Source of the DNA: Halococcus thailandensis JCM 13552
GTDB lineage: Archaea > Halobacteriota > Halobacteria > Halobacteriales > Halococcaceae
Reading direction: 5' to 3'
Assembly (NCBI RefSeq): GCF_000336715.1
Contig: NZ_AOMF01000159.1
Span: forward strand, 34,851-92,562
Length of the DNA: 57,712 bases
A program made the translations under genes and the position numbers. Each line of letters opens with the position of its first letter. Position 1 is the stretch's first letter. Shown here piece after piece: positions 1 through 10,460 of this stretch. Below the pieces are notes generated by a model. The model had not been told where the DNA came from. It saw only the letters and a list, made by a program, of their open reading frames with translations, and did no database searches.

Positions 1-24
1 ATCAGAGATGTGTATAAGAGACAG
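1..24. other. Nextera/Tn5 mosaic-end adapter remnant
   Basis: Bases 6-24 match the 19-bp Tn5 mosaic end used in Nextera libraries exactly (AGATGTGTATAAGAGACAG). Six-frame translation of this tag gives the well-known contaminant peptides MCIRDS on the plus strand and VSYTHL on the minus strand, and both occur here at the ends of long frames. This is library sequence, not genomic DNA, so native sequence begins at about base 25. Confidence 0.97.
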
Positions 25-1057
25 CCGTCACGGCGATCGAATGGCGTCGCTTCGCGGTGACGAGCAGCCAGAGGGTGAGACATGCGCCGAAACCGAGTCC
101 GAGCAGGATGAGCGTCGCCCAGCCAGCGTCCGTGTCGGCGACGCGAATCGAGAGCACAGAAACGGTGGCCGCAGCCGCGACGAACGGCGAGAGCCACGCC
201 CGCCGGATCGTGACGGCGACCGCGAGCGGGAGCGCGAGCAACAGCACCATCACCAGTTCGCGGCCGTGGCCGACGAACCCGCCCGCGTAGAAGCCGGTCG
301 CGATCTCGAACGAGCCGAGCATAAACGAGCGCAGATAGCGATCGGGCGGTTCGCCGAGAAACGGGAAGCCGAGCATCCCCTCGTTGACGATCTGCGCGAG
401 CGAGAGCAACAGGTTGCCCGCGACGGCGACGAGAAACGGGTAGACGACACAGCGGATGTCCGATCAGTGGACGATCAGCGCGGCGACGGCGAACACGATG
501 AGATTGCGCAACTGCTCGATGGCGTACATGACACCGGCCCCCGTCGAGCCACCGTTGGCGACGAGGCCGGCGACGAACGTCCAGGCGACGAACCCGACCA
601 GCCCGAACGTCGCGATCGACCGCCCGTTGAACCCCACCGAGGGTCGGTCGTCGAGAAACTCGTAGAGGAGGACGAACAGCAGCGGGACGGTGACGACGTC
701 GGCGGCCATCACGTCGATCGTCGCGATGCCGGGCCCCTCGACGAGCGTCGTGGAGATATCAAACAGTGTGAGGACGATGGCGGCGCTCGCGAGCCCCGTG
801 AGAGCGTGTCCGCTCGCGAACACGACCGCGAGATAGCAGAGGCCAGCGACGACGACGAGCACCGGGGTCGGGAGACCGCTCACCACGGCGACCACGGGTA
901 CGCAGACGGCGATCAGTGCGGTCAGCAGCAGTGCCGTCCACACGTAGGTTCGCACCTCGCTCTCGCCGACCGCCAGGGCGTTGCCGGCCGTCCCGAACCG
1001 CTCGGCGAGATGTCCACTCACGTCTATACTCTGACAATATAGGTCGCATCCCCACAT
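25..1057 (-). pseudogene. O-antigen polymerase/ligase-like membrane protein, interrupted by in-frame TGA, 3' end cut off
   Basis: Translation from ATG 1057 (or from GTG 1021, starting VSGHLAERFG) gives a polytopic membrane protein of Wzy/O-antigen-ligase character. It has repeated hydrophobic segments and an Arg-bearing loop near YAIEQLRNLIVF. A TGA lies at 466-464 after 197 codons. Reading straight through it, the same frame continues without another stop to the contig end, with further membrane segments (PFLVAVAGNLLLSLAQIVNE, then GGFVGHGREL). One stop therefore splits one gene. A Trp codon (TGG) changed to TGA, or a base error close to the contig end, would explain it. The C-terminus runs into the adapter. 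Family assignment is by overall character only; a role in envelope polysaccharide assembly is inferred and fits the UppP neighbour. Confidence 0.7.
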
Positions 1058-1104
1058 ACATCTATCGGTTTTCGGAGTGATATCGCGGTGACGATCGAAC
1101 CGCC

Positions 1105-1109
1105 TTTAT
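1105..1109 (+). promoter_or_regulatory. Box A (TATA) for uppP
   Basis: TTTAT centred about 26 nt before ATG 1133, with no Shine-Dalgarno between. This supports leaderless transcription and the choice of 1133 over the upstream in-frame ATG at 1088. Confidence 0.55.
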
Positions 1110-1132
1110 CCGGGGCCCGTGGCCGGTCGAAC

Positions 1133-1948
1133 ATGGACCCCTCGGTCGCGCTGTCGCTCATCGTCGGAATCCTGCAGGGCATCTTCGAGTGGCTGCCGAT
1201 ATCGAGCGAGGGGAACATCACGCTGTATCTGACGGTCGTCGAAAACGTCTCGCCGACGGTCGCCGTCCAGTTGTCGCTTTTCCTTCATGCTGGCACCGCA
1301 CTCTCGGCGCTCGCCTACTACCGCGACGAGGTCGCGGCCCTGCTCGGCGAGATTCCAAACTGGCGACCCGATCGGGCGTTCGACCGCGATCGCTCCGAAC
1401 TCACTTTCCTCGTCGTCGCCACGCTCGCGACCGGTGTGGTTGGACTACCTGCATACGTCGCCCTCGAAGAGCTCGTCAGCCAGCTCGCCGGCGGGGCGTT
1501 CGTCGCACTCATCGGTGTCCTGCTGATCGTCACGGGCTTCGTCCAGCGCGGGGTCGAGGGCCGTGGCGGACGGCGCGGAACGCCGGATCTCGTCGATGCG
1601 GTGCTCGTGGGCGGACTCCAGGGACTGGCGATCCTGCCGGGCGTCTCCCGATCGGGGACGACCGCGAGCGCGCTCCTCCTCCGGGGCCACGACGGTCCGT
1701 CGTCGTTCCGGCTCTCCTTTCTGCTCTCGATCCCGGCAGCGCTCGGCGCGGGGGCGATCACGACGCTCAGCGATGGGATCCCGGCGATCTCGCCCGCGAT
1801 GGCCGCCGTCGCGCTCCTGACGAGTGCGGTCGTCGGCTACCTGACGATCGACGCGCTGATGCGACTGGTCGAACGCGTCTCGTTCTGGCTGGTCTGTGTC
1901 GGTCTCGGCGCGCTCGCGGTGGTCGGCGGCGGCGTCTTCCTCGTCTGA
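1133..1948 (+). CDS. uppP: Undecaprenyl-diphosphatase family protein (UppP/BacA)
   Basis: The 271-residue integral membrane protein carries both family signatures: EWLPISSEG at residues 19-27 and LPGVSRSGTT at about 168-177, the PGxSRSGxT active-site loop. The family dephosphorylates polyprenyl pyrophosphate to recycle the lipid carrier for surface glycans. In haloarchaea the substrate is presumably dolichyl rather than undecaprenyl pyrophosphate (inference). Length is normal. It is divergent from the broken polymerase-like gene, consistent with a shared glycan-assembly context. The start at 1133 is preferred because a box A sits just upstream and the family signature then begins about 18 residues in. 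Confidence 0.93.
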   Translation: MDPSVALSLIVGILQGIFEWLPISSEGNITLYLTVVENVSPTVAVQLSLFLHAGTALSALAYYRDEVAALLGEIPNWRPDRAFDRDRSELTFLVVATLATGVVGLPAYVALEELVSQLAGGAFVALIGVLLIVTGFVQRGVEGRGGRRGTPDLVDAVLVGGLQGLAILPGVSRSGTTASALLLRGHDGPSSFRLSFLLSIPAALGAGAITTLSDGIPAISPAMAAVALLTSAVVGYLTIDALMRLVERVSFWLVCVGLGALAVVGGGVFLV

Positions 1949-1986
1949 CCGAGTGGCTATTTCACCGTTCGGATCGCAGGCATCCC

Positions 1987-3183
1987 ATGCCCACCTACCG
2001 CCCGGTGCCCGACGACCGGATCGACGAGTTTCGGGCGATCCAGCAGTACGCCTTCAGTCCCGCCGAGCCGACGGAGCCTGTCGAAAGCGTCGACGAGCTG
2101 CCGCGACGGGCGAAACACGGCGCGCGCCGCGGTCTCTTCGACGGCGAGGAACTGCTCTGTACTGGTGCCCATCACTGGTTCACGACCACGGTGCGCGGTG
2201 GCGAGCATCCGCTGGCGGGGCTCGCGGGTGTCGCCACGCCACCGGAGAACCGTCGACAGGGACTGATCGCCCGCCTGCTTAGCGAATCGCTCGTCGAGTA
2301 TCGTGAGCGTGATCAGTATCTCTCGGCGCTCTGGCCGTTCGAGTACGCCTTCTACCGACAGTACGGCTGGGCACAGGCCGGCACTACCGCGATCTACGAG
2401 TGTGATCCGGAGGCGCTCGCCTTCGCGGCCGAAACCGAACGCGACGGGGAGTTTCGCCGACTCGATGCCGACGATTTCGCGGCGATGGACCCGGTGCTCG
2501 CGGCCGCCGGCGAGGGCGTCTCGCTCTGGATGCGCCGCAGCGAGGCGTGGTGGCGCGATCGAGTTTTCACCGGTCGCGAGAACGACCCCTACGTCTACGG
2601 CGTCGAGCACGATGGCGACCTCGGGGGGTACGTCGTCTACCACATCGACGCCGACGATGGGTGCACGATGCGAGTGAAGGAGTGCAACGCGATCGACAAC
2701 GCAGCGTTCCTCGATCTCCTGCGATTTCTGTTCTACCACGATTCACAGGTCGATCGCGTCCGTATCCGTGGCCGAGCCAACTGGCCGCTGGCCGATCTCG
2801 CCGACGATCCCCGCGCCGTCGATTGCGAACTGATCCCCGGCGGGATGGTCCGGATCGTCGACGTCGAGGCTGCGCTTTCCGCTCTCGACTATCCCGCCGC
2901 TGCCGAGGGGCGCGTCGTGCTCTCGGTCGACGATCCGACCGCCGCGTGGAACGACGACACGTTCGCGCTCGCGGTGCAGGACGGCGCAGCGACTTGCACT
3001 CCAGTCGACGAATTTCCGGATGCACGTATCGCGATCACGACGCTCTCACAGCTGTTCGTCGGCCACTTCTCGGTCGAACACGCGAGGATGGCTGGCGACC
3101 TCACCGTCGAATCGGAGGAGACGGCGGCACGTCTCGCGGCGATGTTCCCGCCACGAGACGTGATTCTCAGTGAAGACTTCTGA
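1987..3183 (+). CDS. Eis-like GNAT N-acetyltransferase
   Basis: The product has 398 residues. The N-terminal GNAT domain shows the acetyl-CoA pyrophosphate loop AGVATPPENRRQGL, followed by the aromatic stretch WPFEYAFYRQYGW typical of Eis proteins. A second degenerate GNAT half follows, then a C-terminal SCP2-like region ending FPPRDVILSEDF. Eis enzymes acetylate amines on aminoglycosides, lysines or polyamines; the substrate cannot be read from sequence. The weak A/T-rich box GGCTATTTCA lies 23-32 nt upstream of the ATG. It is convergent with the acyl-CoA dehydrogenase, with 15 bp between stops. Confidence 0.88.
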   Translation: MPTYRPVPDDRIDEFRAIQQYAFSPAEPTEPVESVDELPRRAKHGARRGLFDGEELLCTGAHHWFTTTVRGGEHPLAGLAGVATPPENRRQGLIARLLSESLVEYRERDQYLSALWPFEYAFYRQYGWAQAGTTAIYECDPEALAFAAETERDGEFRRLDADDFAAMDPVLAAAGEGVSLWMRRSEAWWRDRVFTGRENDPYVYGVEHDGDLGGYVVYHIDADDGCTMRVKECNAIDNAAFLDLLRFLFYHDSQVDRVRIRGRANWPLADLADDPRAVDCELIPGGMVRIVDVEAALSALDYPAAAEGRVVLSVDDPTAAWNDDTFALAVQDGAATCTPVDEFPDARIAITTLSQLFVGHFSVEHARMAGDLTVESEETAARLAAMFPPRDVILSEDF

Positions 3184-3198
3184 GCGGCGAGTGGCCAC

Positions 3199-4347
3199 CT
3201 ACTGGCGCTGGCTGTAGATCAGGTTGCGCTGGACGGCGTTCGCGCCCTCGTAGATGACGGGGATCCGACAATCACGGTAGACGCGCGCGATACGGTTCTC
3301 GGTCAACACCGAGCGCCCGCCGTGGAGCTGCATGCCGGTCTCGGCACAGTCGACGGCCGTCTCCGTCGAGTTTGCCTTGGCGAGTGCGGCCCAGTAGCCC
3401 GCGTTGTCCTGATTGGCGACCTTCTCGGCGGCGCGCCAGTTGAGCGCCCGAGCGCTCTCGAACTCGATGAGCATGTCCGAGAGATCGTGCTGGACAGCCT
3501 GAAACTCGCTGATCTCGCGGTTGAAGGCGTCGCGGTCGTGGACGAACTCCCAGGCCTCCTCGATGGCTGCCGCAGCGAGTCCCAACCCATGTCCACCGAC
3601 GACGACGCGACCGTGGTTGAAGAACTCGGCGAGCATGTAGAAACCGGTCCCCTCGTTGCCGATGAGGTTCTCCTCGGGAATCCGACAGTCCTCGAAGAAG
3701 ATGTGACCCTGTTTCGAGGCGCGAAAGCCCATCTTCTCGGGGATATGCTCGGCCTCGTAGCCCGGTGCGTCCGTGGGCACGATGAACATCGAGTAGTTCG
3801 AGTAGCGGTCGTCGGAGTCGCCGCTCTTGGCGTAGACGGTGAGCCAGTCGCCCTCGACGGCGTTGCCGACCCAGTATTTCTCGCCGTTGAGAACCCACTC
3901 GTCGCCGTCCTTCTCGGCGGTGGTCTGCATCCCGGCGAGATCGCTGCCGGTCTGGGGCTCCGAAACGGCCAATCCGGTGATCTGCTCGCATTCGGCGACC
4001 GGCCGAAGATACTCCTCGTGCTGGTCCTCGTTACCGTATTTCTCGACGATCTCCGCGCCGAAACTCGCCAACTGAAGCGTGAGCGCGATTCCCGCGTCGG
4101 CCCTGTAGAACTCCTCGCCGATGGCGAGCATCTGCTCCAGGTCGAGATCGCGCCCGCCGAGATCTTCGTTGATGTCCTGGGCGACCAGCCCCGCCTCCTG
4201 TCCGGCTTCGAGGATCTCCCAGGGATACTCGCCCGTCCGGAAGTACTCCTCGGCGTTCGGGGCGATGTGTTCGTCGGCGAACTCGCGAGCGTCCTGTTTG
4301 ACCTCGCGAGCGTGTTCGGGAACGATCGACTCGTCCAGTAGCTCCAT
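3199..4347 (-). CDS. Acyl-CoA dehydrogenase
   Basis: A 382-residue flavoprotein of standard ACAD length. FAD/substrate-binding motifs are visible (TGLAVSEPQTGSDLAGM and EKYWVGNA). The C-terminal helix contains VIYEGANAVQRNLIY, where the YEG glutamate corresponds to the catalytic base region. It catalyses alpha-beta dehydrogenation of acyl-CoA in beta-oxidation, passing electrons to ETF. The acyl-CoA synthetase lies directly upstream on the same strand, with a 169-nt gap that contains its own box A (minus strand AGTTATTTGCG, about 25 nt upstream), so it can be transcribed separately. Chain-length preference cannot be inferred. Confidence 0.93.
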   Translation of the reverse strand: MELLDESIVPEHAREVKQDAREFADEHIAPNAEEYFRTGEYPWEILEAGQEAGLVAQDINEDLGGRDLDLEQMLAIGEEFYRADAGIALTLQLASFGAEIVEKYGNEDQHEEYLRPVAECEQITGLAVSEPQTGSDLAGMQTTAEKDGDEWVLNGEKYWVGNAVEGDWLTVYAKSGDSDDRYSNYSMFIVPTDAPGYEAEHIPEKMGFRASKQGHIFFEDCRIPEENLIGNEGTGFYMLAEFFNHGRVVVGGHGLGLAAAAIEEAWEFVHDRDAFNREISEFQAVQHDLSDMLIEFESARALNWRAAEKVANQDNAGYWAALAKANSTETAVDCAETGMQLHGGRSVLTENRIARVYRDCRIPVIYEGANAVQRNLIYSQRQ

Positions 4348-4418
4348 GTCCCCAAGACGGGAGCGCGACGCAAATAACTCGTGTAAACCGGCAACGAGTC
4401 ACGGCGAGTTGTCGGTCG

Positions 4419-4516
4419 TACCGTCGGACGGAACTGACCCGCAGCCGTGATGCGAACGGCTACTCGTTGCACACGGGTTCCCGAATCCGCCGTTCATGTC
4501 CAACCGTCCGACGGTA
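4419..4516. repeat. 13-bp inverted repeat pair, each arm itself near-palindromic
   Basis: TACCGTCGGACGG at 4419-4431 and its exact reverse complement CCGTCCGACGGTA at 4504-4516 bracket most of the gap between the acyl-CoA synthetase stop and the dehydrogenase promoter. Each arm contains CCGTC-N-GACGG. It could be a paired operator for the dehydrogenase or part of a terminator of the synthetase. Confidence 0.55.
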
Positions 4517-6163
<1,647 letters not shown>

Positions 6164-6255
6164 ACGTTCACAGAACGACCGCTCGGTAATGATTCTTCCC
6201 CCACGATACCACGTCACGCGGTTTCAGTACGGAAGAACGCGAAGCGAGGCCCGAC

Positions 6256-6825
6256 TCAGCGCCACTTTATCGAACAGCCGCGCGAGGGGCGGAACTGCTG
6301 ATCGACGGGGACGCCCCCGAGCACCGATTCGATCGCTCCGGCCATCTCGAACCCTGCTTCGCCGGACGGTCGCTGGTCGGGGCCATGAGCGTCGTCGAGA
6401 CGACCGTGATAGGCGAGTTCGAAACCCGCATCGCCGTTGCGAAAGAGGAACGGATCGGGCGTGCAGACCGCGCCGTAGGCCCGTGCCACGTCCTGGGATT
6501 CGTCGCGCAGGTAGGCGTCGTAGTCGACGGTGCCGTCGGCGACGAGCTCCTGCATTCGCTCGAAGGAGTCGTCGGGATACTCCTCGGCGTCGTTCGGGTT
6601 GATGCCGACGACGGCGACGTCGTTATCGTAGAGTGCGGCGAGTTCGTTGAGGGTATCCATCTTCGCCTGTGCGTACGGACAGTGGTTGCAGGTGAAGACG
6701 ACGAGCAGCGCCCGGTACTCGTCGAAGTCGTCGAGCGTGTGCGTCTCGCCGTCAGCACCGGGCAGTTCGAAATCGGGGGCCGTGTCGCCGCGTTCGAGTT
6801 CGCGCGTGGATTCTTCGAGAACCAT
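6256..6825 (-). CDS. Thioredoxin-like (redoxin/AhpC-TSA superfamily) protein
   Basis: A 189-residue thioredoxin-fold protein: GDTAPDFELPGADG near the N-terminus, then FTCNHCPYAQ with the redox Cys pair C46 and C49, and GINPNDAEEYPDDS after it. No signal peptide, so cytoplasmic. This is the thioredoxin-family/redoxin group often annotated as a peroxiredoxin-like thiol oxidoreductase; peroxidase activity is not proven because the CxxC is thioredoxin-like. The frame runs far upstream as an antisense shadow of the kinase gene; the start at 6825 is the one giving a canonical N-terminus. Divergent from the histidine kinase. Confidence 0.87.
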   Translation of the reverse strand: MVLEESTRELERGDTAPDFELPGADGETHTLDDFDEYRALLVVFTCNHCPYAQAKMDTLNELAALYDNDVAVVGINPNDAEEYPDDSFERMQELVADGTVDYDAYLRDESQDVARAYGAVCTPDPFLFRNGDAGFELAYHGRLDDAHGPDQRPSGEAGFEMAGAIESVLGGVPVDQQFRPSRGCSIKWR

Positions 6826-6939
6826 GCGGGCCGGACGACCGCGAGGGCTAAAGGTTCGACGAACCACACGACGCAACGCATCACGGCGCGAGCCGAGACA
6901 GGTTTTTCTCGCTCCGGGCGGCATTCGAGCACAACAAGG

Positions 6940-9900
6940 ATGTCGGAGGCGATGTCGGTGCTGATGGTCGACGACGAACCGGCAGTCGCCGACCTCGCCA
7001 GCACCTCTCTCGAACGGATCGACGACAGGCTGACGGTCGCGACCGAGGCGGATGCCGAGGCGGTGCTCGACCGCATCGAAGGGATGGAGATCGACTGTAT
7101 CGTCAGCGACTACCGCATGCCGGGGCTGGACGGCCTCGCGCTGCTCGACCGAGTACGCGAGCACCATCCGAACCTCCCCTTCATCCTCTTCACCGGCGAG
7201 GGCGGCGAGGGGGTCGCGAGCGAGGCCATCTCGGCAGGCGTCACCGACTATCTCCGAAAGGGGACGGGCAGCGAACGGTACGAACTGCTCGCCAACAGTA
7301 TCGTCAACGCCGTCGAGAGCTATCGCGCCGAGCGCGCGCTCGCCGAATCCGAACGACTCTATCGCTCGCTCATCGACGCCACGCCGGATGCGGTGGTGAT
7401 CGCCGACGCCGATACGGGACAAATCGTCGAGACGAACGACGTCGCCGCGACGCTGTTCGACCGCCCGCGCGAGGAACTCGTCGGCATGGATCAGACGGCG
7501 CTCCACCCAGCCGACCAGCGGGAGCGCTATCGCGAGCTGTTCGAACGGCACGCCGCGTCGTCCGGTACCGACGCCGCCCGGTTCGGCGATGGTTCGGCGG
7601 TACTGATCGAAACCGCCGACGGCGAGACGATACCCGTCGATCTCAGAGCACGCACCGTCGAGATGGACGATCGTACGCTCCTCCATGGCGTGTTCAGGGA
7701 GCGTTCGACGCGGACCGGACGCGACCGCGGCCGGGAACGCGCCATCACCGACGGCTTCTTCGAGGCGCTGCCGGACCCGGCCTATGTTCTCGATCCCGAC
7801 GGCACGATGGTTCGCTGGAACGAGGAGTTCGCGTCCGTCGTCGGTGACGACGACACGGCGATCGCCGGTACGAACTATTCCGAGTTCGTCCCCGATGCGG
7901 ATCACGACCGTATCGACGAGCGCATACAGGAGATCCTCCAAACGGACGAGAGCGCCGTCGTCGAGTCGGCGCTTGTGACGAACGCCGGCGAGACGATCCC
8001 CCACCAGTTCAGCGGCGCGCGCGTTCCCCTCGGCGACGGCTACGGCATCGTCGGCGTCGGGCGCAACGTCGTCGAGCAGCGCCGCCGCGAGCGAGTCATC
8101 GGGGCGCTTCACGAGGCGACGCGCCGGTTCGTGGCCGCCAGGGACGACGACGGGATCGCCGACGCCGTCACGACGACGATCGAGGAGATCCTCGGCTTTC
8201 CGATCGCCGTGGTACGTCTGCACGACGACGAGCGCGACAGCCTCGATCCCGTGTCCGTGACCGCTGCGACACACGACCGACTCGGCGAGCGGCCGCGCTA
8301 CGCGCGCGGCGAGGGGTTCCCGTGGCGAGCGTTCCGTGCCGGCGAGGCGATCGTCGTCGGCGAGGCGACCGCACCCGACGACGGCATTCCGCTGCGTCAT
8401 CGACTCTACCTTCCGCTCGGCGACCACGGCACGATCACCGTCGCCTCGCCCGACGAATCGTTCGACGACAGTACCGTCAGACTCGCGCGCGTGCTCGCGG
8501 CGAACGCCGAAGCGGCGCTCGATCGCCTCGAACGCGAGGAGCGACTGCGCCGGTACGGCCGGATGCTCGACGCCGCCGGCGACATGATCTACACGCTCGA
8601 CGCCGACGGGCGATTCAGGACAGTCAACGACACGCTCGTCGCGGAGACGGGCTACGGTCGCGAAGAGCTCCTCGGCGAATCCGTCTCGATGCTGCTCGAC
8701 GAGGACGACATTGCACTCGGCCGCTCGGTGATCCAGCGGCTGCTCGCCGACGGTGCGAACGCCGTCAGCGACTCCTACGATGCGGCCGTCCGCACCGCCG
8801 ACGGCGACTCCATCCCATGTGAGATCCAGCTCACGGCGTTGGAGGGTGACGACGGCTTCGCTGGCACCGTCGGCGTCGTCCGCGACATCACGGTCCACAA
8901 GCGCCACGAGCGACTGCTCGAAGCGCTCCACGACGCCAGCCGGGAGATGATGGCGGCCACCACACGGCGCGAGGTCGCCGACGTCGCCGTCGAGACCGCT
9001 GCCGACGTGCTCGACATGGAACTGAACGGCGTCTGGCTCCACGAGGTGGGCGAACTCCGACCGGTGGCGATCTCCGAAGTCGGTACAGAGCTGTTCGACG
9101 AACCCCCGACGTTCGCCGGCGACGAGAGTCTCGCCTGGACGGTCTTCGAGTCCGGCACAATGCAGCAGTACGACCGCGTCGACCGCGCCTCCGGCGCTCA
9201 CAACCCGAACACACCGATCAGAAGCGAGCTGCTGTTGCCGCTCGGCGACCACGGTGTCCTGACCATCGGCGCGACCGAACCGGGCGTGTTCGACGACCGC
9301 GACGTCTCGCTAGCGAAACTGCTCGCGGCGAACACCGAGGCGGCGCTCGAACGCGCCGAACGCGAGCGCGAACTCGTCGTCGAGCGCGATCGCCTCACGG
9401 CACTGTTCGAGAACGTGCCGGACGCGGCGCTGCGCTACGAACTGGTCGACGGCGAGCCGATCACCAGACGGGTGAACGGGCGTTTCGAGACGGTGTTCGG
9501 CCACAGCGCGGGAGAGATCACGGGAGAGAACGCCGGCGACTACATCGTTCCGTCCGATCGCGAGATGGCGACCGAGTCGGTCGATGCGGCGCTCGCCGAC
9601 GGAACGAGCCGTCAGACGACCGTCCGCCGGCTGACGGCCGACGGCGTGCGCGACTTCCTGGTGCAGATCGCCCCGCTCGAACCGGGTGAGCGCAAGGGTG
9701 GTTACGCGATCTACACCGACATCACCGACCAGAAGCGCCGCGAGCGCGATCTCGAACGCCAGAACGAACTGTTGGACGGGTTCGCGAGCGTCATCTCGCA
9801 CGATCTCCGCAACCCAATGGGCGTCGCGCGCGGCCGGCTCGAACTCGCCGAGGCCGATCACCACTCGGAGCATCACGACGCGGCGCTGTGGGCGCTCGAT

Positions 9901-10371
9901 CGGATGGACACGCTCATCGAGGACATGCTCACGCTCGCCCGCCAGGGACGGGTCATCGACGATCCGGAACCCGTCGAACTCGCGAGCGCGGCCGAGCGGG
10001 CGTGGCGGACGATCGACGGCGCGGAGGCGACGATCGACGTCGAACTCTCGGGGACGGTCGCGGGCGATCCCGACAGGCTGACGCGCCTGTTCGCGAACCT
10101 CTTTCGCAACGCGATCGATCACGCCGGCAACGACGTCCACGTCACCGCCGGCACGACCGAGGAGGGTTTTTTCGTCGCCGACGACGGCCCCGGTATCCCC
10201 GACGGCGAGGGCGAACGAATCTTCGAGCACGGTTACTCGACGAGCGAGTCCGGCACCGGGCTGGGGCTGATGATCGTCCGGCGGATCGCCGACGCACACG
10301 GCTGGACGGTCTCGGTCGCCGACGTGGCCGACGGTGCCCGTTTCGAGATCCGTACCGCGGGCGACGAGTGA
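6940..10371 (+). CDS. Hybrid sensor histidine kinase: REC-PAS-PAS-GAF-PAS-GAF-PAS-HisKA-HATPase
   Basis: The 1143-residue soluble protein has an N-terminal receiver (residues about 5-127, MVDDEP acid pocket and phospho-acceptor D57 in VSDYRMPG). PAS-like domains follow at about 133-250, 267-390, 536-655 and 817-935, with GAF domains at about 385-530 and 658-800. The dimerisation helix carries H954 in VISHDLRNPMG, and the C-terminal ATPase has an N box (FRNAIDHAG), ADDGPGIP and GTGLGL. No membrane segments, so it senses a cytoplasmic signal, perhaps redox or light via PAS/GAF cofactors (inference). The next gene has a closely related receiver and is the obvious partner. The start at ATG 6940 puts the receiver near the N-terminus; ATG 6952 is possible. 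Confidence 0.9.
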   Translation: MSEAMSVLMVDDEPAVADLASTSLERIDDRLTVATEADAEAVLDRIEGMEIDCIVSDYRMPGLDGLALLDRVREHHPNLPFILFTGEGGEGVASEAISAGVTDYLRKGTGSERYELLANSIVNAVESYRAERALAESERLYRSLIDATPDAVVIADADTGQIVETNDVAATLFDRPREELVGMDQTALHPADQRERYRELFERHAASSGTDAARFGDGSAVLIETADGETIPVDLRARTVEMDDRTLLHGVFRERSTRTGRDRGRERAITDGFFEALPDPAYVLDPDGTMVRWNEEFASVVGDDDTAIAGTNYSEFVPDADHDRIDERIQEILQTDESAVVESALVTNAGETIPHQFSGARVPLGDGYGIVGVGRNVVEQRRRERVIGALHEATRRFVAARDDDGIADAVTTTIEEILGFPIAVVRLHDDERDSLDPVSVTAATHDRLGERPRYARGEGFPWRAFRAGEAIVVGEATAPDDGIPLRHRLYLPLGDHGTITVASPDESFDDSTVRLARVLAANAEAALDRLEREERLRRYGRMLDAAGDMIYTLDADGRFRTVNDTLVAETGYGREELLGESVSMLLDEDDIALGRSVIQRLLADGANAVSDSYDAAVRTADGDSIPCEIQLTALEGDDGFAGTVGVVRDITVHKRHERLLEALHDASREMMAATTRREVADVAVETAADVLDMELNGVWLHEVGELRPVAISEVGTELFDEPPTFAGDESLAWTVFESGTMQQYDRVDRASGAHNPNTPIRSELLLPLGDHGVLTIGATEPGVFDDRDVSLAKLLAANTEAALERAERERELVVERDRLTALFENVPDAALRYELVDGEPITRRVNGRFETVFGHSAGEITGENAGDYIVPSDREMATESVDAALADGTSRQTTVRRLTADGVRDFLVQIAPLEPGERKGGYAIYTDITDQKRRERDLERQNELLDGFASVISHDLRNPMGVARGRLELAEADHHSEHHDAALWALDRMDTLIEDMLTLARQGRVIDDPEPVELASAAERAWRTIDGAEATIDVELSGTVAGDPDRLTRLFANLFRNAIDHAGNDVHVTAGTTEEGFFVADDGPGIPDGEGERIFEHGYSTSESGTGLGLMIVRRIADAHGWTVSVADVADGARFEIRTAGDE

Positions 10372-10431
10372 CGAGTATCGACGGCGGGCGATGGCCGCAA
10401 AACTATCGGTTTGTCGGCATACTGTTTTTTG

Positions 10432-10437
10432 TTTATG
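10432..10437 (+). promoter_or_regulatory. Box A for the REC-GAF-HTH_10 regulator
   Basis: TTTATG lies 24-29 nt before GTG 10461 in an A/T-rich patch between the two signalling genes. It supports a leaderless transcript beginning at or near that GTG. Confidence 0.5.
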
Positions 10438-10460
10438 CGCCCACTGTTGTATTGCAGACC

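Noticed and set aside
464-466. TGA read as selenocysteine or recoded as Trp
   Set aside because: No Sec machinery or SECIS expected in haloarchaea, and other genes here use TGA as a normal stop.
8-1042. Long plus-strand ORF (344 aa) beginning MCIRDS
   Set aside because: It begins in the adapter and is Arg/Asp/Glu/His-rich antisense shadow of the membrane gene; no family features.
6256-9252. 998-residue minus-strand ORF
   Set aside because: Only its last 189 codons (from 6825) encode a real protein; the rest is antisense to the histidine kinase, a by-product of high GC.
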